Assembly (NCBI GenBank): GCA_019775845.1
Contig: JADQAV010000010.1
Coordinates: forward strand, 686,238-750,237
DNA from: Myrmaecium sp. VS I D KN 1
Lineage: Eukaryota; Ascomycota; Dothideomycetes; Valsariales; Valsariaceae
Direction of reading: 5' to 3'
DNA: 64,000 nt
Below are positions 10,596-23,278 of this stretch, piece by piece. Position 1 is the first letter of the stretch. The number at the start of each line of letters is the position of its first letter. The translations under genes and the position numbers were made by a program. Below the pieces are notes generated by a model. It did no database searches and was not told where the DNA came from. It saw nothing but the letters and a program-made list of their open reading frames with translations.

Positions 10596-13500
10596 TCAAT
10601 CGTACAGTCCTTCATCGCCCTGAGCCGCATCACCAAATCCATCCATCGCCGTCTCCGCCCCCGCCCCCGTCTCCATCGCCTTTCCCTTTCCCTTGCCCTT
10701 CCGCGTCGCGGCGCCATCACTACCACCCCCACCGTCGCCATTCGCGTCCGCAGCAACCGCACCCTTACTAGCGCCTCCGTCGTCCCTCTGTGTCGGTCCG
10801 TCACCTCCAAGTCGAATAACATAATCCTCCTCATCACCCACCGGCACGCTCCTCACCGCCCCATCCTCCGCCAAAAACTCCTCCTGCACCTCCTCCGGCC
10901 CCATCACCGCGGCCTTGCCCTTACCCTTACCCTTGCCCTTACCATTCCCCATCCACGAATCCGCTTCCACCGCCGGCGACGCAGCCGTCCCGCGCCCAAC
11001 CTCCCGCGCAATTCGCTCCTGCACCCGCGCATGCTCCGCCCTCTTCCGCTCCCCCTCCCCCTCAAACGTCGCGCGGACGCGCTCGTAGTGGCGCAGCTCG
11101 TCCGCGCTGACGGACGGGACCAGCTCGCGCTTCGCGTCGAGGAAGTCCTGCTCGCGGACGACGACCTGGGTGTCGGCCGCGGTGGCGTGGTGGTCGAAGA
11201 AGTGCGGGATCGAGATGGGCGCGGCGCCCGGTCGGGCCGCCTGCCGCGCTTCGTTGAGCGCGGCGACCTTCTGGTCCACGAGCCGGGCCGAGCGCGTGAT
11301 CGCTTTGAGCATGGCGTCTGAGCAGAGCGCGTACAGGTCGGCGCCCGTGTACGTGAAGGGCAGGAGGGAGGCGACTCGGCGGAGGTCGAGGTCCGGATCG
11401 AGCGTAAACCTGCCGAAAGATTAGCGATACTGTTGGAATAAGGTCACGAGGGGGTAGACTTACTTCCGTGTTAACGCCTGCAGGATGGTCAACTGCTTCT
11501 CGTGCGTGTCGCTCACACCGAGGTACAGCATCTTGTCGAACCGGCCCGGCCGCAGCAAAGCTTGATCCAGCAGATCCGGCCGGTTGGTCGCACCGATGAC
11601 GAAGACGCCACCGGCACCTTCCGCGCCATCGCTCATCCCATCCAGCTCCGCAAGCAATTGCGAGACGATACGATCCATCACTCCTCCACTGTCGCCTTGG
11701 TTTCCTCGCTTTGGCGCGACGCTGTCCAGCTCGTCGAAGAAAACAACGCAGGGCCGAGCATCGCGAGCGCGCTGGAACACCCTCCGCACGTTCGCTTCCG
11801 ACTCACCGATATACATGTTCAGCAGCTCGGGCCCCTTGACGGAGAAGAAGTTGAGCGAGAACTCCGTTGCAATGGCCTTGGCCAGCAATGTCTTGCCCGT
11901 ACCAGGAGGACCGTAGAACAGGATACCGCTCCGCTTCTTCATGCCCTTCGCGAAGAGCTCTGGTCGAGAGAGCGGTAGTTGGATCGTTTCCATGACTGCT
12001 TCCTTGACGTGCGACAGTCCACCGACGTCGGACCAGGAGACGTTGGGGATCTTCGGAGCTCCGATGGCATCCGCGAAGTTCTTGCGGGCGGCGTCAACGG
12101 CGCTTGTAAAGTCAGACAGAGTGAGCCCAATTGCTGCCGGTCCGCCGGCCAATTCGATGTCCCTCAAAGTAATGGGGAGGCTGTTCCTTGGTGATGCTTG
12201 AGTTAGAGATTTAGCTGCGGACTGTGCGAGGCCTTCGAGACGGTTGTGCTTCGCTACAACTGCTCGATCGACAACATCCACGAGATCACCAGCGACAAGA
12301 GCAGCAGTCTTCACGGCGACACTGGAGAGTTCGACGTCTGGGGCTAGCTGTAAGCCTCGCTCCTCGACTATCCCACGCAAGATCCCTTCTCTTTCGCCTT
12401 CATCTGGGGCGGACATTTCCAGCTCGTGAGTGAAGATACTGCGCACGCTGTCCGGGATCTTGTCGATATCCGTGGTCGTTGCGATGAGCACTCGAAAGCT
12501 GGAGAAGATATTCTTCAGAGTCGTGGTCATGCGGTCCGAATTGAGAGCCTCGATGTGCTCGATGAGCAACGCAGTATATTCCGCACCGCAAGCGAGCGCA
12601 CGATCCGCTCGCATTTGGAGGAAGCCTTCGGCTTTCACATCGCCGCCTCCTTGGCTGCCTTCCGTGACGATATCGAACGCATCGACTCTGAATGTATGAA
12701 GACCGATATCCTCGCAGGCCTTCACAGCCACCGTGGACTTACCGATGTGCCGTTGTGTTGAGCTCAGGAGAATACCCAGAGGAGGCAGACCTAGCTGTGC
12801 CGAGCGTGGACTGGTCGCAGCGGACACAAGCCCTCTTAGGCGATGGCGGAGAGACGAAATGTAGGGCTTTGGCAGTTCTGCTACGCCTTGATATCGGCCT
12901 GCAGCGAAGCTCGATCGGGGAGCTCTTTTAGCTCCCAAGTAATACTGCCATGGGTTATTCATCGTAGCGGGGACTTTGCCCTGCGCAACGCCTACAGTCG
13001 TTTCCTTCCGGATGCTGCTGACATCCACTGAAACAACGCCGCCCCAAGGATCCTGGTCTTCGCCATCCACACCGTCCTCCCTGGCGGATGGACTCACGCT
13101 GCCTACCTTGAACCATGCAATGCTCTTGGGAGTCCACGACTCCGCATTCGTGGATTCGCTAGCGTTGATCCATTTCGACCTAGCCAGCAGCTCATCGCTC
13201 CCGTCTTCGCTTTCGGCATTATTGCCTTGATATACCGCCTTGCCTAGCTTTTCGTCGATGGCGATGCCAACCAAGTCCCCATTCTTGAGTATTCTTCGCT
13301 TGTTTTCAAAGTACTCTTTTAACCCACTGAACAAGCTAGGCTGTAACAGCATATCTGTGGAGAGCGGCGTCGAAAGCTTGAGCAGCGTGAGTTCTTTGGC
13401 CTTTGGCGGCAAAGAAGCGGCTGTGATCCTGTTGGTGTCCATCATTGTCCGCGGAACACTGGACGTCCGCGGCGGTGACAATGCTGTGATCTTGAGATGC

Positions 13501-15230
13501 GACGGCTCCCCTAAGTTTGCCAGTAGAACAGGAGAAAGATGGACGGTCGCAGTGACCGGAGGCGGGAGCATGGCAGAGAAGCTCGAGCGGCGATCGTGGG
13601 ATTTGTTCATCGGATACCGGTTCTGCTTCTTCGAGAGAATCTCGGGGAGTCCATAAACCTTTACTGCTCGCCAATCCGCAGAAGCCTCGTTCTCTGGTCC
13701 AAAAGCACCCCCAAGGCCCCAGGCGCCCAATGCATTCTGGGGAGAATCGGACGTTGACTCCACTCTGACCCAATCCCCTGAGAAGCAACCGATCTTGACG
13801 AGGTTGTTCGTGTCCACAAAGATGCGCGCTTCCTCATCCTCTTCGCTGCTAGGCTTAGGATGCAGAAGTTCATCCGGTACTGGTTCTAGTAGCCCTTGGG
13901 TCTTGAATATCTTGGACCTGGAGTGTCCAGGTCCACGCGTCGTGGTCGTAGTGAAACTCGAAAAGACTGAACCGGGGGTAGCGATACCGTTCGTCCGAAA
14001 CCCTCCTAGGCGAGGTGTGGCGGAGGTGTACGAAGACAGTACTCCGGAACTCTGTGGCGGCAATACCGGGCCACTGAGGGATATCATGTCATCTGAATCA
14101 TCGGAAAGGTCACCTGCGTCAGTGCCGGACAATTCGGAATCGAGCTGGTCGGCCGTGATATACGCAGTGTCTTCCTCTTCCGGTGAGGGCGCTTTTGATG
14201 GTCGTTCTGATGTTCGATCCTCTGCCGCGGAGAAGAACTCGGTATCATTTGATGCATCGTCTTCATCCTCGAACTTATGATGTCCATTGGCGGCAGAGCG
14301 TGTGGACAGCTGCGAGACCGCTTTCGTCGGCTTCGACCCATGTGTCTTGAGAACGACCACCTTGGTGGAAGGCAGGAGAATACCCTGGGAAACAGGTTCG
14401 CAGAACACGATCTTGGCCGGAGGCGCAGGCGCATGCGTGATGGGATGGGCAGGCACAGGCAGTGGTAGCAGATCTCCGGAATGGACAACTTGCAATGCTT
14501 GCAATGCTTTCCTCACAGTGTCTTTCCATTCGCTCTCTCTCTGCTCCGCCCTCGCCCTCGCGCCATGTTTGTTATTGACGTCCGTCCCCTCAGGGTGTCC
14601 TCTCGTCCCCGCAGTAGGGCCTCTGGGCCTTGGCCCAAATCCACCACCAAACTTCGCATGTACCTCATCCAGCCTCTTGAGCCCCTCAGTATCCAGGTTT
14701 ACATAGACAGTATCCAGTCCAACAGGGGCAACGTCAAGGATTCGGATCTCAATAGCCGTATCTCGTCGCGGTATCTTGTTTGGTGATATGGAATGGAGCG
14801 CGTGGACAAAGGATTGAAGGGCAAGCGAGTTCGCGGGGAATTGCAAGGATGAATGCGGGCGATCGCTGTTTCCATCAGTTTGTCGGGCAGCCCGCACAGG
14901 CAGAATCGTCCAGGAGGTGGCAGTGGGTGTGCTGAGGGAGTTAGGGAGCCAGGGCGATACAGCGACATGGTAGATTTCCGGCGTAGAAGATGCTTGTTCT
15001 GGGGGGGACCATGATCAGCTTTTGTACACGTGATACGATAGAGATCTCGAGGGAGTACCAGGTGATTGCTTCGATCCAGGAAAGAGGTCCGCGAGGAGGT
15101 CGTCTGAAAGGATACCAAGCTCGCCCTTCATGCGGTCGTCCAGGAGCAAGCGGGCCGATACAGCGGGCCTGTCCGCCCTCCTTCGCCTACGCCTTTTGCG
15201 AGGATTGATGGCAACATCATTGATGGCCAT
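10596..15230 (-). CDS. pex6: Peroxisomal biogenesis AAA ATPase Pex6
   Basis: Three exons, 15230-15059, 14998-11464 and 11409-10596, give 1506 residues in frame; introns are 60 and 54 bp. Pex6 pairs with Pex1 to pull ubiquitinated receptor Pex5 out of the peroxisome membrane. The short first exon carries the basic start (PRKRRRRRR) and the ARLLLDDRMKGELGILSDDL block typical of fungal Pex6. The D1 ATPase is degenerate (STQRHIGKST in place of a Walker A, IEHIEAL in place of a Walker B), as known for this family. D2 is intact: Walker A GPPGTGKT about 1087-1094, Walker B VVFFDELD about 1142-1149, and GATNRPDLLDQALLRPGRFD as the second region of homology. The C-terminal tail is long and has two Gly-Lys repeat runs, which is unusual. 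The ATG at 15230 is the first in frame with the conserved block. The neighbouring vps10 gene is on the same strand. Confidence 0.93.
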
Positions 15231-15840
15231 CGTTCCCGAATGGGTTGCGCAAGGCGAGTCTGTAGATGTTGTCGTTATGGATCGTGCTGGCGTGGGAGCT
15301 GTAGGACGATGGATCGCGTCCGCTGCTGACAGGTCCGTGCCGAGCAGCGGCGGACTGCCGAGGTACAACAAGTGGTCCGGGGATGGCAAGGTATACTGAG
15401 CTGTGTCAGGGCTCCTTGAATGAAGCCATTATGAGATGTATAAGGGGATGAGGCGAGGTCGGAAAGCGTATATGCGTGCAGCCGCGGGAGGAGGTCTCAC
15501 AACTAGAGCGGAAATCGATTTCTGTCAATAGGAAGCGGCTTCGACTTCGAGTCCATCTCCGCATTCTCCGCCGGAGGAGCTCTGGACCCTTCCTCCGCAA
15601 CGGAACACCCGACCGCGGTAGCTCAGGCACAGGGCAGCAAAGCATGCTCGCAGAGTCAAAACGCATAAGAATACTGTACATTGTATCTATCACACTTCGA
15701 GAACCATACATCCGTCGTCCGACTAGTTAGTTCGCCTCAACCAGCGTTCGTTACATCCCAACCAAACGCCAACTTCCGAGCATCGCGCTGGCCATTGCTG
15801 ATATATATACGGTGGAGAGAAGCAGCCATAAACGCATATG
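15231..15840. other. Intergenic region (pex6 promoter, vps10 3' side)
   Basis: About 600 bp between two minus-strand genes. It should hold the pex6 promoter and the vps10 terminator. I see no further gene or repeat. Confidence 0.6.
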
Positions 15841-18800
15841 TTACACCTCCTCTTCACTATCTTCGCCGAGCAGCTCGCCCTCATCCGGATCCACTACGGC
15901 ATACTCGCCCCTGCCTCGAGCAAACGAGCTTCTGCTGGTGTAAGTTGGGCCACCATAGCCGAATCTGCCGCCTCCGAATCGACTGCTAATCGTTCTCCAC
16001 AAGCCTTCAGCTACCATAGGTATTGCGGCCACCACCGCAACAATGCCGGAAATCGCGATAACCGGATAGCGAATCCATGGTGCATCAGAGTCAAAGGAAG
16101 GTCCGGTTTCGCCCAGTCTGATCCGGCCAAACTTGCCGTCCCAGCTTCGGTAAACCCACCATCCAATACCACCTGCCAAGGCGAATGGAATAACAATGGC
16201 GAAGAATATGGCCCAACCGCTGGTTCCTCTCTTACGCTCATATTCCTCCTCATGGCCAGGACAAGGCTTGCTTCCTGCGGTGAGATCAAGCTCCTTACCA
16301 CCAGTACAGGTGGAGATTGGAATCTTGCGATATCCGGTGACTTCGTAATACTCAAATACGTCTTTCTTGGCGCAGACTGCCTTCGGATCAGGAGGAGCTA
16401 GACCGGGCACAAGTTGGCAAGAGCCGTCATTCGCGCGTTCGTAATTGTAGTCACTACCGGCCGTATCGTTAGCATAGTTTTGCGTTTGAGTTTAACTCAT
16501 TGGTATACGTACCACTCGAAATCAGAACGGGTACAGGTGCAGTTCCTCGTTATTTCATGCAGCTTCTCAAAGTTGTCGAAGTTCATGCCATTCCAACATT
16601 CGGTGCCGGGGGTCTTCCTGTGGTACCGTGCCACATGTCCAAATAGACAGTTGTCTTCTTGATTAGGGTGCTTAGGCTCCCACAAGTAGTAGTCCTTCGT
16701 GTCTTTGTGCTCGTCGGGATTCTCGCAGTTACGGTCGAAGAGGCCAGAGAAATCCAAATTAATGGTGGCGAGCTTTCCATTATCCTTGGACACCCAAAGA
16801 AGGAAGTTCTTGGACGTATCGCTTGGCAAAGTCGTAATACTTTGCACCCGTACTTTCTTGTCGCTGAAGACCTTCTTCTTCCAGTTATTCCCTTCGTCGG
16901 TGGAGTAGAACACCTCGTTGGTGTCTCTAGTCCGACTGACGAGTACTATGATAGAACCTTGGTCTCCGTACTCGAAAGCATAGGGGCCTTTCATGATCTC
17001 TTTCCAAGTGATACCGCCATCAGTTGAAAGAAAAGTATTGCTCTGTTCGTATGACGTCAAGTACTCTCCGACATTGCCAACGCCCATGATGAGACCAACG
17101 GCGGTTTGAGAGAAGAACGTCTCGCGGGGATCACTACGCTCTGTATAACCGTGAAGATGCAGGGCGCACTTTTCCAAGGACTTGCCGCTGCATGGATAGG
17201 GCGCCCCTTCGGAATCCTTTGTTGGAGGTTTAATGAGATCCCACTCTGCACCGTCATTATGTGTGATGACAGTGCGTTTCTGCTTGTCGCCTCCCTTATC
17301 CACTTCCTCCCTATTAGCGACCACGTTGGCAATCGCAACACCTTCCAGATTCTGCATCTTTTCGAAGTCAACGAAGCCGTCACCATTACGGTTGACATTG
17401 TCGATGCTCAGCACATACGACGTGCCGTTACTGTTACTCTTGACGATCGAACCGTACTCGTGCTTTCTTTGGCTATTGACGGTGACATGCAGGAATACCG
17501 AATGTGTTGAACTATCCAAGACCGTGTACGCGTGGGGTTCGAAGCCCGATTTGGGCGGGAACTTTGCATCTGCGAAGGTCTTGCCATCCACACTAGCATC
17601 AACCTTGAGATATGTGCCTTCTTCATTTCTTGTAGCCACGACGATAAACTCAGACATGGTGGCGAAGTCGACAACATCTGAAAACTCCGTCTTCTTGTGC
17701 TCGAACCAGTCCTCGCTGGATACGAGCTCTCGGGGGTTACTAATATCCTCTTTGGCATACTGTTCGCAGAAGACGAGGTTCTCGTTGACATTCCAGTCGC
17801 TACCGCGCCACATGAATTCGCATTTTTCCACATAGCGGAGCAGAGTTTCCCAATCCTCACCCCCTTTCAGTGAGACATGGGCAACGTTATGGCAGTCGCT
17901 CTTGTCACACTTTTCGCCAACCCAAATCAACCAATCCTTATATTTGGGGTGGAACTTGAGGATCTGCGACTGCGTAGTCGGACTCTCCGGGGCCTCGAAA
18001 GTGTGGATGGCCAAGCCTCTGTTGTCGGAGTAGTAAACAGTCTCACTATCGGTAATGAAGTAAACGTTATCCTTGTAGTAGCTGTGAGGATAGATGGCCA
18101 CGACTCTATCGTCAACGGCTTTCTCCCAGCTCTTTCCGTGGTCATGCGTGATATAGGCATCGTTCTCATTGGTGGTCATGACAATCGTTTCATCATCGCC
18201 TTGCGAGAATTTCGACCGCTCCAAATAATACCACTCACGGAAAGATGCAGCGCCGTCGAAATCTGTCTGCGTTACACTGATCTCGCCGGTGGAAATGGGC
18301 CTCTTTGTCTCACTGCAAGACCGCTCGGTCTCCTTATCTAACTCAACACCGCCCTGGCATTGATTTCCAGGTATTTTGCGCCATCCAGAGGGGCCCTTGT
18401 AGATATCATCCTCTTTTTTACACGATCCTTGCGGAGGAGTGAGCGCCCGAGAAGGAACACATGACTTCTTCTTGTCCTCGCCTTCTCCTTCCCATTGTGG
18501 CTCGAAGCCAAAGTCGCATTCATAGTCCAGTTCAGTGCATTTGCAAGGCTCGTATACAGGGACTGGATCCTTGAACTCCTCGTCAACGAAGCAGTCAGCG
18601 TTAGCCTTGCGGCGACGGAACGATTGCTTGCGACCCATGACGCATTCGCCGTCTCGGGCTTGCCACATCTCGAAGTCTTTGTCTTTACATTTGCCCTCAT
18701 GCAGTTCGGAGAAATCAAGGGAGTATACGAGGAATTCTTTCGACTTTCCGGACCCCTTTTCAGCTCGAAGCACAAATTGCAGGCTCGTAGAATCAGGGAT

Positions 18801-20336
18801 TGTCGTTAACTCCACAGCGCGAACCTTGTCCCCGAGTTTTGCTTCTTCCCAGTCCTTTCCATGGTTGAGGGAGTATCGTAGGGAGTCGGTCTCGCCTTCA
18901 TCGTAGATAGCCACCAGTACTGCCCCTTGATCGCCGAATTCGTATTTATGCGCCTCTTCGAGAGCATGAGTCCAAGACACACCACCGTCGTCAGACACCC
19001 ATAGGTCACCTTTGTTGTAGTCTTCGAGTTTCTTGCCAGTATTACCTACGCCCATGATCAGGCCCGGAGCGGGACTAGAAAACACCCTTCCAGAATTCGC
19101 AACATCGGTGACGGAGTGAAGGTGCAACTCCTCCCCATCGCATTTATCGCCCTTACATTTCAGGCTTTGAAACGTCCTTCCATCATCAAAACTGATTTTG
19201 GATATCACTTGCTTTTTGGCGTTTGACGATGAGACTTCTTCCCAGTTATCCACCACATTGACAAGGACGACTCCTTGGACGTTCGAAACCTTTTCAAAGT
19301 CCACATATCCAAACTCGTTTCGGTTTGTGTGCTCGATATTCTTGGTGAAGTATTTTCCATCGGAATTGCTCGTAAAGAGGACGCCCATCCTTCCGCGAAC
19401 AGTAGTCATCACATCCACTTGTACGCTGTAGTTGGTTGATTCCAGGAGCGTGTAACCATCCTCCTCAATCCGATGCTCGGGGAATTCTGCGCGGTGCCAG
19501 TCGTTGGTATCGTGGGTGACGTAGAGTGCCAGCTCGTCGGATCCCTCCGCCCTCGCCGCGCCGACAATGAAGGACTTCGCAGCGGCAAGGCTGGAAAACC
19601 CACCGACAGTAGTTCCATCGTCCATAGGTGGCTCATGCATATCGCCATCCTTAAAGTATTTATCGGAGATGACGATCCTATAATCCGTTGTTTCGTCAGA
19701 GAACTGTCCGATGATAATGCATACCACACGGTCGTCGTCCGCTTTTTCATCGCCAGTGGTGAATTCCGGAGTTGATTTGGCAAACATGCACGTCTTTCGG
19801 CGGTCGATAAGTTTGTGGTATGTTTTGAAACCGTCCGTTGTGTAGTATGTCGAGCCGATGCAGGTCCATCCTAGACAAAGATCGTCCCCATGCCACAGCA
19901 TTTTCTGAGGATCCTTCGCATGGAATGAAACAGGCCATTCCAATGCTGGGAGTTCAGCATCGATTTCGAACTGCCTCCAGCTTTCGCCACGGTCTTCGGT
20001 TATCCAATGCCGGTTCTTCCTCCCGATAGCGATGGCTATCTCGTCGTGGTTCGGGTTTCGTGTAACACTCTCCACCTCATTATACGGGATATCCTCCACC
20101 TTCTTGAAGTCCCTGCCAGCATTGGCCGAGCGCCATATCATGCCGTCCGCCTCGGTCAACAAGATCGCTTCGCTATCCGGAAAGTAGAACAGCTGCTGGG
20201 GAGTCTCGAATGACGTCGAGCGAATACCGGGGGCATCTTTCTTAGCTGCGACAAGATTCGAGCAGTGTAGGGATGGAGCAAGACCCGAAAGCAGCAGCGC
20301 AGCGGGCAACAGGATGCCCTGTAGCAGGTGCATCAT
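15841..20336 (-). CDS. vps10: Vacuolar sorting receptor Vps10 (sortilin family)
   Basis: Two exons, 20336-16513 and 16453-15841, joined across a 59-bp intron (donor GTACGT), give 1478 residues. The join restores the Cys-rich motif SDFECDYNYERANDGSC. Vps10 cycles between the late Golgi and endosomes and sorts carboxypeptidase Y-type cargo to the vacuole. A signal peptide (MMHLLQGILLPAALLLSGL) starts the protein. Two lumenal sortilin beta-propeller domains follow, each ending in a 10CC Cys-rich module, the first around residues 575-690. Repeated Asp-box-like strands such as SDDGGVSW and STDGGITW are visible. A transmembrane segment lies at about 1354-1376 and a second hydrophobic one at 1402-1423, as in fungal homologues. 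The tail is acidic and ends GEDSEEEV. Length matches the family. The gene is divergent from the first gene of the catabolic block. Confidence 0.95.
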
Positions 20337-21434
20337 GCATCGAGATCGGAGGCGATATAGAGGTCTCGAGCCGGCGAGAGCTTTGTGCGCAGCGAAATAA
20401 GCTAGGCGTTATGTCCTGGACTGCTGTGAGCAGCTTGGAAAGCGTCGTGTAAGCTTTCTGTGGGAGAACGAAGACGCAATAGATGGCAGCCTCGAGATAG
20501 TGACAACTTGACAACTTGATGCAGGTGGTCGTGCCGAAGCTCAGCCTCAGCTCGGGGGAAGTGCAGGCGGCGTGTTGGCACACTGTGAGCCGCGCGCCCC
20601 CAGCCACTGGTGTCACGGCTTGGCACGGGCCCCTGCCCAAGCGTCGCAAGCGTCCGACGGCCACTAGTGGGAAGGCTCGCTCGCCCGGAGTAGGGTTACG
20701 GGACCTCTCCGCTTTCTTCAAAGAACAATTACCATGGCCAACATGCACACACTCACCTATGATTGATGGCACATCATACCAGCATCAAACTCGCCGTTCG
20801 CGTCTTACACGTTCCACTTTATCACTCGGCGACGATTACGGGGCAGCTTCGCTCAATCAATGATGCCGGATTGACCGACGAACTGCAATTCCACTGAAGC
20901 TGAATGTCCTTGACGATATACTTGTCAGCTACGGTGGAACCACATGTACTCTGTAAGTTGGCTGGGGCTTACGTTCCAATAGCTGGACTAGGTAGGGCTT
21001 TCTCTAGCAACAAAGCCAGCTGCCAGACATGAATCGGATTACACATCATTCTCGGTCAGAGAGCAGTACCCGTTCGGCTTCTACTCGACATCCAGCAAGA
21101 GTGTGCTCGTACTCTTCCGAATGATGCATCTATCGACCATCCTCCGCCATAGGAGTAGGTCAGGCCCTGGCGAAAGTGGCTAAAGGATCACAATCATAGT
21201 CTATCAAGTACATTGAGCATTGATCAGACTTGAGTCGGCCGCTCGGTTGAGTACCTTACATTATTCAGGTCGCGACCTCTCCGACAGTTTAAAGGGGAAG
21301 CCGTTGTGAATGCCGACAAACAAATGGTCCCAGGCACACTATAGCTATACTATAGGCATCGCCAGACAGAGTCATGTTTCGGATTTGCGCATCAGATCCA
21401 GATTTACCCCAAGTTAGCTCCGGAAGATGTATTA

Positions 21435-21447
21435 TTATCATTTATCG
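21435..21447 (-). promoter_or_regulatory. Pair of GATA-factor (AreA-type) motifs upstream of hxnY
   Basis: TTATCA at 21435-21440 and TTATCG at 21442-21447 are two adjacent copies of HGATAR read on the minus strand, about 300 bp upstream of the hxnY start. AreA-type GATA factors activate nitrogen-source genes, and published A. nidulans hxn genes respond to nitrogen control. Single sites occur by chance every few hundred bases, so only the pairing makes this worth listing. Confidence 0.3.
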
Positions 21448-21621
21448 GCCCTCAGGAAGTGCTCCTATCTCTCGATCTGACTCCCTGACGGGTCTTGGGG
21501 CGGATAAGTGACCCCGCAGGTAAAGGATCAAAAAGTGGGGTGCTAATCTACCCCAACTATGGCCAGGCTACCCTTCCCGTACTATGAGAAACACCCAGAG
21601 AAACGGACTCTGGACATTGTC

Positions 21622-21629
21622 TATATATA
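21622..21629 (+). promoter_or_regulatory. TATA-like element of hxnY
   Basis: TATATATA lies 120 bp upstream of the hxnY ATG, a plausible distance for a TATA box with a short 5' leader. No transcript data support it. Confidence 0.35.
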
Positions 21630-21748
21630 CGCATAAGCACCCTTTCGCCTCATGTAGGATCATCATTACCGCCAACTCATCCTGACTCAGTAGTCCAGGC
21701 AGGGCCTTTCCTACATCTGTTCTGAATCTCTGAGACCCAGTATCCAGA

Positions 21749-22916
21749 ATGCCCAACATCTGGAAGGCTCCTCCTCTCCTAGATTTCTCATCCTTCTACG
21801 GCGATGATGCTGCAAAGAAACAGAAGTTGATCGGTGATATTAGGGATTGCTGTTTGCATAATGGGTTCTTCCAGATCACCGGCCATCCAGTCCCCTTGGA
21901 GCTCCAGGAGCGCGTGATGGGTTGGAACAAGAAGTTCTTTGACCTCTCGTTAGAGGATAAGATGAAAGTTGGGAAAGGTAATTTGAATATTCTACTGGGA
22001 AGGGTGAACAACTGACCGGTCTCAGACACGAACACATGGAATCGTGGGTATGAGCTGCTTCGGTCTCAAATACTTGAGGAAGGGACCGCGCCTGATCTGA
22101 AGGAGGGGTTCTATATCGGCGACGATATTCCGAAGACACATCCTTACCATGTGAAGAAGAAGCTCAACAGTGGACCGAACATGTGGCCCGAGTCCCTTGA
22201 GGGCATTGAAGACTTCAAGAAGACTACCATGACCTACTATCACTCAGTTGTCAGTTTGGCCAAGGATATTCTCAAAGCAATCGCGCTCACCCTGGACCTG
22301 CCTGAAAGCTTCTTCGAAGTATTTACAAGCGGCGCCGTAGCTACGATGCGCCTGTTGCACTACCCTACGCAGCCTGGCGATTCTGAAGAAACGCTCACGC
22401 GCGGCATCGGTGCTCACACCGATTTTGGCGCTCTCACCATTCTCATGCAGGACGAGGTTGACGGCCTGCAAGTGTGGGACAGAGACTTAGATGAGTGGTT
22501 CGATGTGAGTCTTGATTAAGCACTGGGCACCGTAGCTTAGAATTCATTCAAGTAAAGAATCTAACCGAAACTATTAGGTGATGCCCGTCAAGGGTGCCTT
22601 TGTAGTCAATCTTGGGAATCTGATGAGGCGATGGTCTAACGACCGGTATAAATCAAACCTTCACCGCGTTATCAACAAGTCCGGAAAAGAACGCTACAGC
22701 ATCCCCGTTTTTTTCTCTGGAAACCCTGACTACGTCATTGAGTGCCTCCCAAATTGTAGGAACGAAGGTGAACCGGCCAAATACCCTCCTGTTACTGTCC
22801 AGGAGGCCGTGAGCAAGAGTTTCAATGAAAGCTATGGTCGCGCGGAGAAATTCAAGCAAGAAGCGACGCAGACTGCGGCTCAGGTGGTGACGGCAAGGGA
22901 GATTGCGGTTTCTTAA
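21749..22916 (+). CDS. hxnY: HxnY-type 2-oxoglutarate/Fe(II)-dependent dioxygenase
   Basis: Three exons, 21749-21977, 22026-22504 and 22578-22916, give 348 residues; introns are 48 and 73 bp. The protein has the isopenicillin-N-synthase-like layout: an N-terminal DIOX_N domain from residue 10 and a jelly-roll 2OG-Fe(II) oxygenase domain from about 180. Iron ligands are His207 and Asp209 (AHTDFG) and His265 (NLHRVIN); Arg275 and Ser277 (RYSIP) would bind 2-oxoglutarate. Such enzymes couple 2-oxoglutarate decarboxylation to oxidation of a second substrate. Identification as HxnY rests on its place at the end of the hxn-like block together with the family match; dioxygenases of this type are numerous in fungi. 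The exact step of HxnY in nicotinate breakdown is the least clear to me. The protein has no signal peptide and is presumably cytosolic. Confidence 0.78.
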
Positions 22917-23278
22917 TGTGTGGTCTTTGCTGATTTATAGCTGAAGTTGCCATGAAGTCGACTGCTTCTTTCAGAAGCCTGGATTGCACCTTAGCAACAT
23001 TCTACTTGGAAATGAAGAGCAGTATCTCGAATAACGTTGATATCATGGGAGAATACAAGGCCAATTACTCGAATTAGCCTTGTGGCCCCCAAATCCCCTA
23101 CAATAGTAAAACCGGGAGCTTTTGACCACTGAGAATATAAACTAGGCGAGGCTGAGTTTTTGGTACAGCAGCATATAACGGAACACGCAACGGTACTCAC
23201 TTTTTTCTTTCCCCTCTCTTCGTCTATCCATGGCGGCACTGGTTATCTCCTTTAGTCGATCACGCTTTCTTGCTGTCG
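22917..23278. other. Short convergent intergenic region
   Basis: Shared 3' region of hxnY and the APH-fold gene. Nothing else is seen in it. Confidence 0.6.

Larger units (their letters stand above)
20337..21748. other. Divergent intergenic region between vps10 and hxnY
   Basis: A 1.4-kb region that marks the left edge of the catabolic block. The half next to hxnY carries GATA-type motifs and a TATA-like sequence, listed separately. No coding sequence is supported here. Confidence 0.6.
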
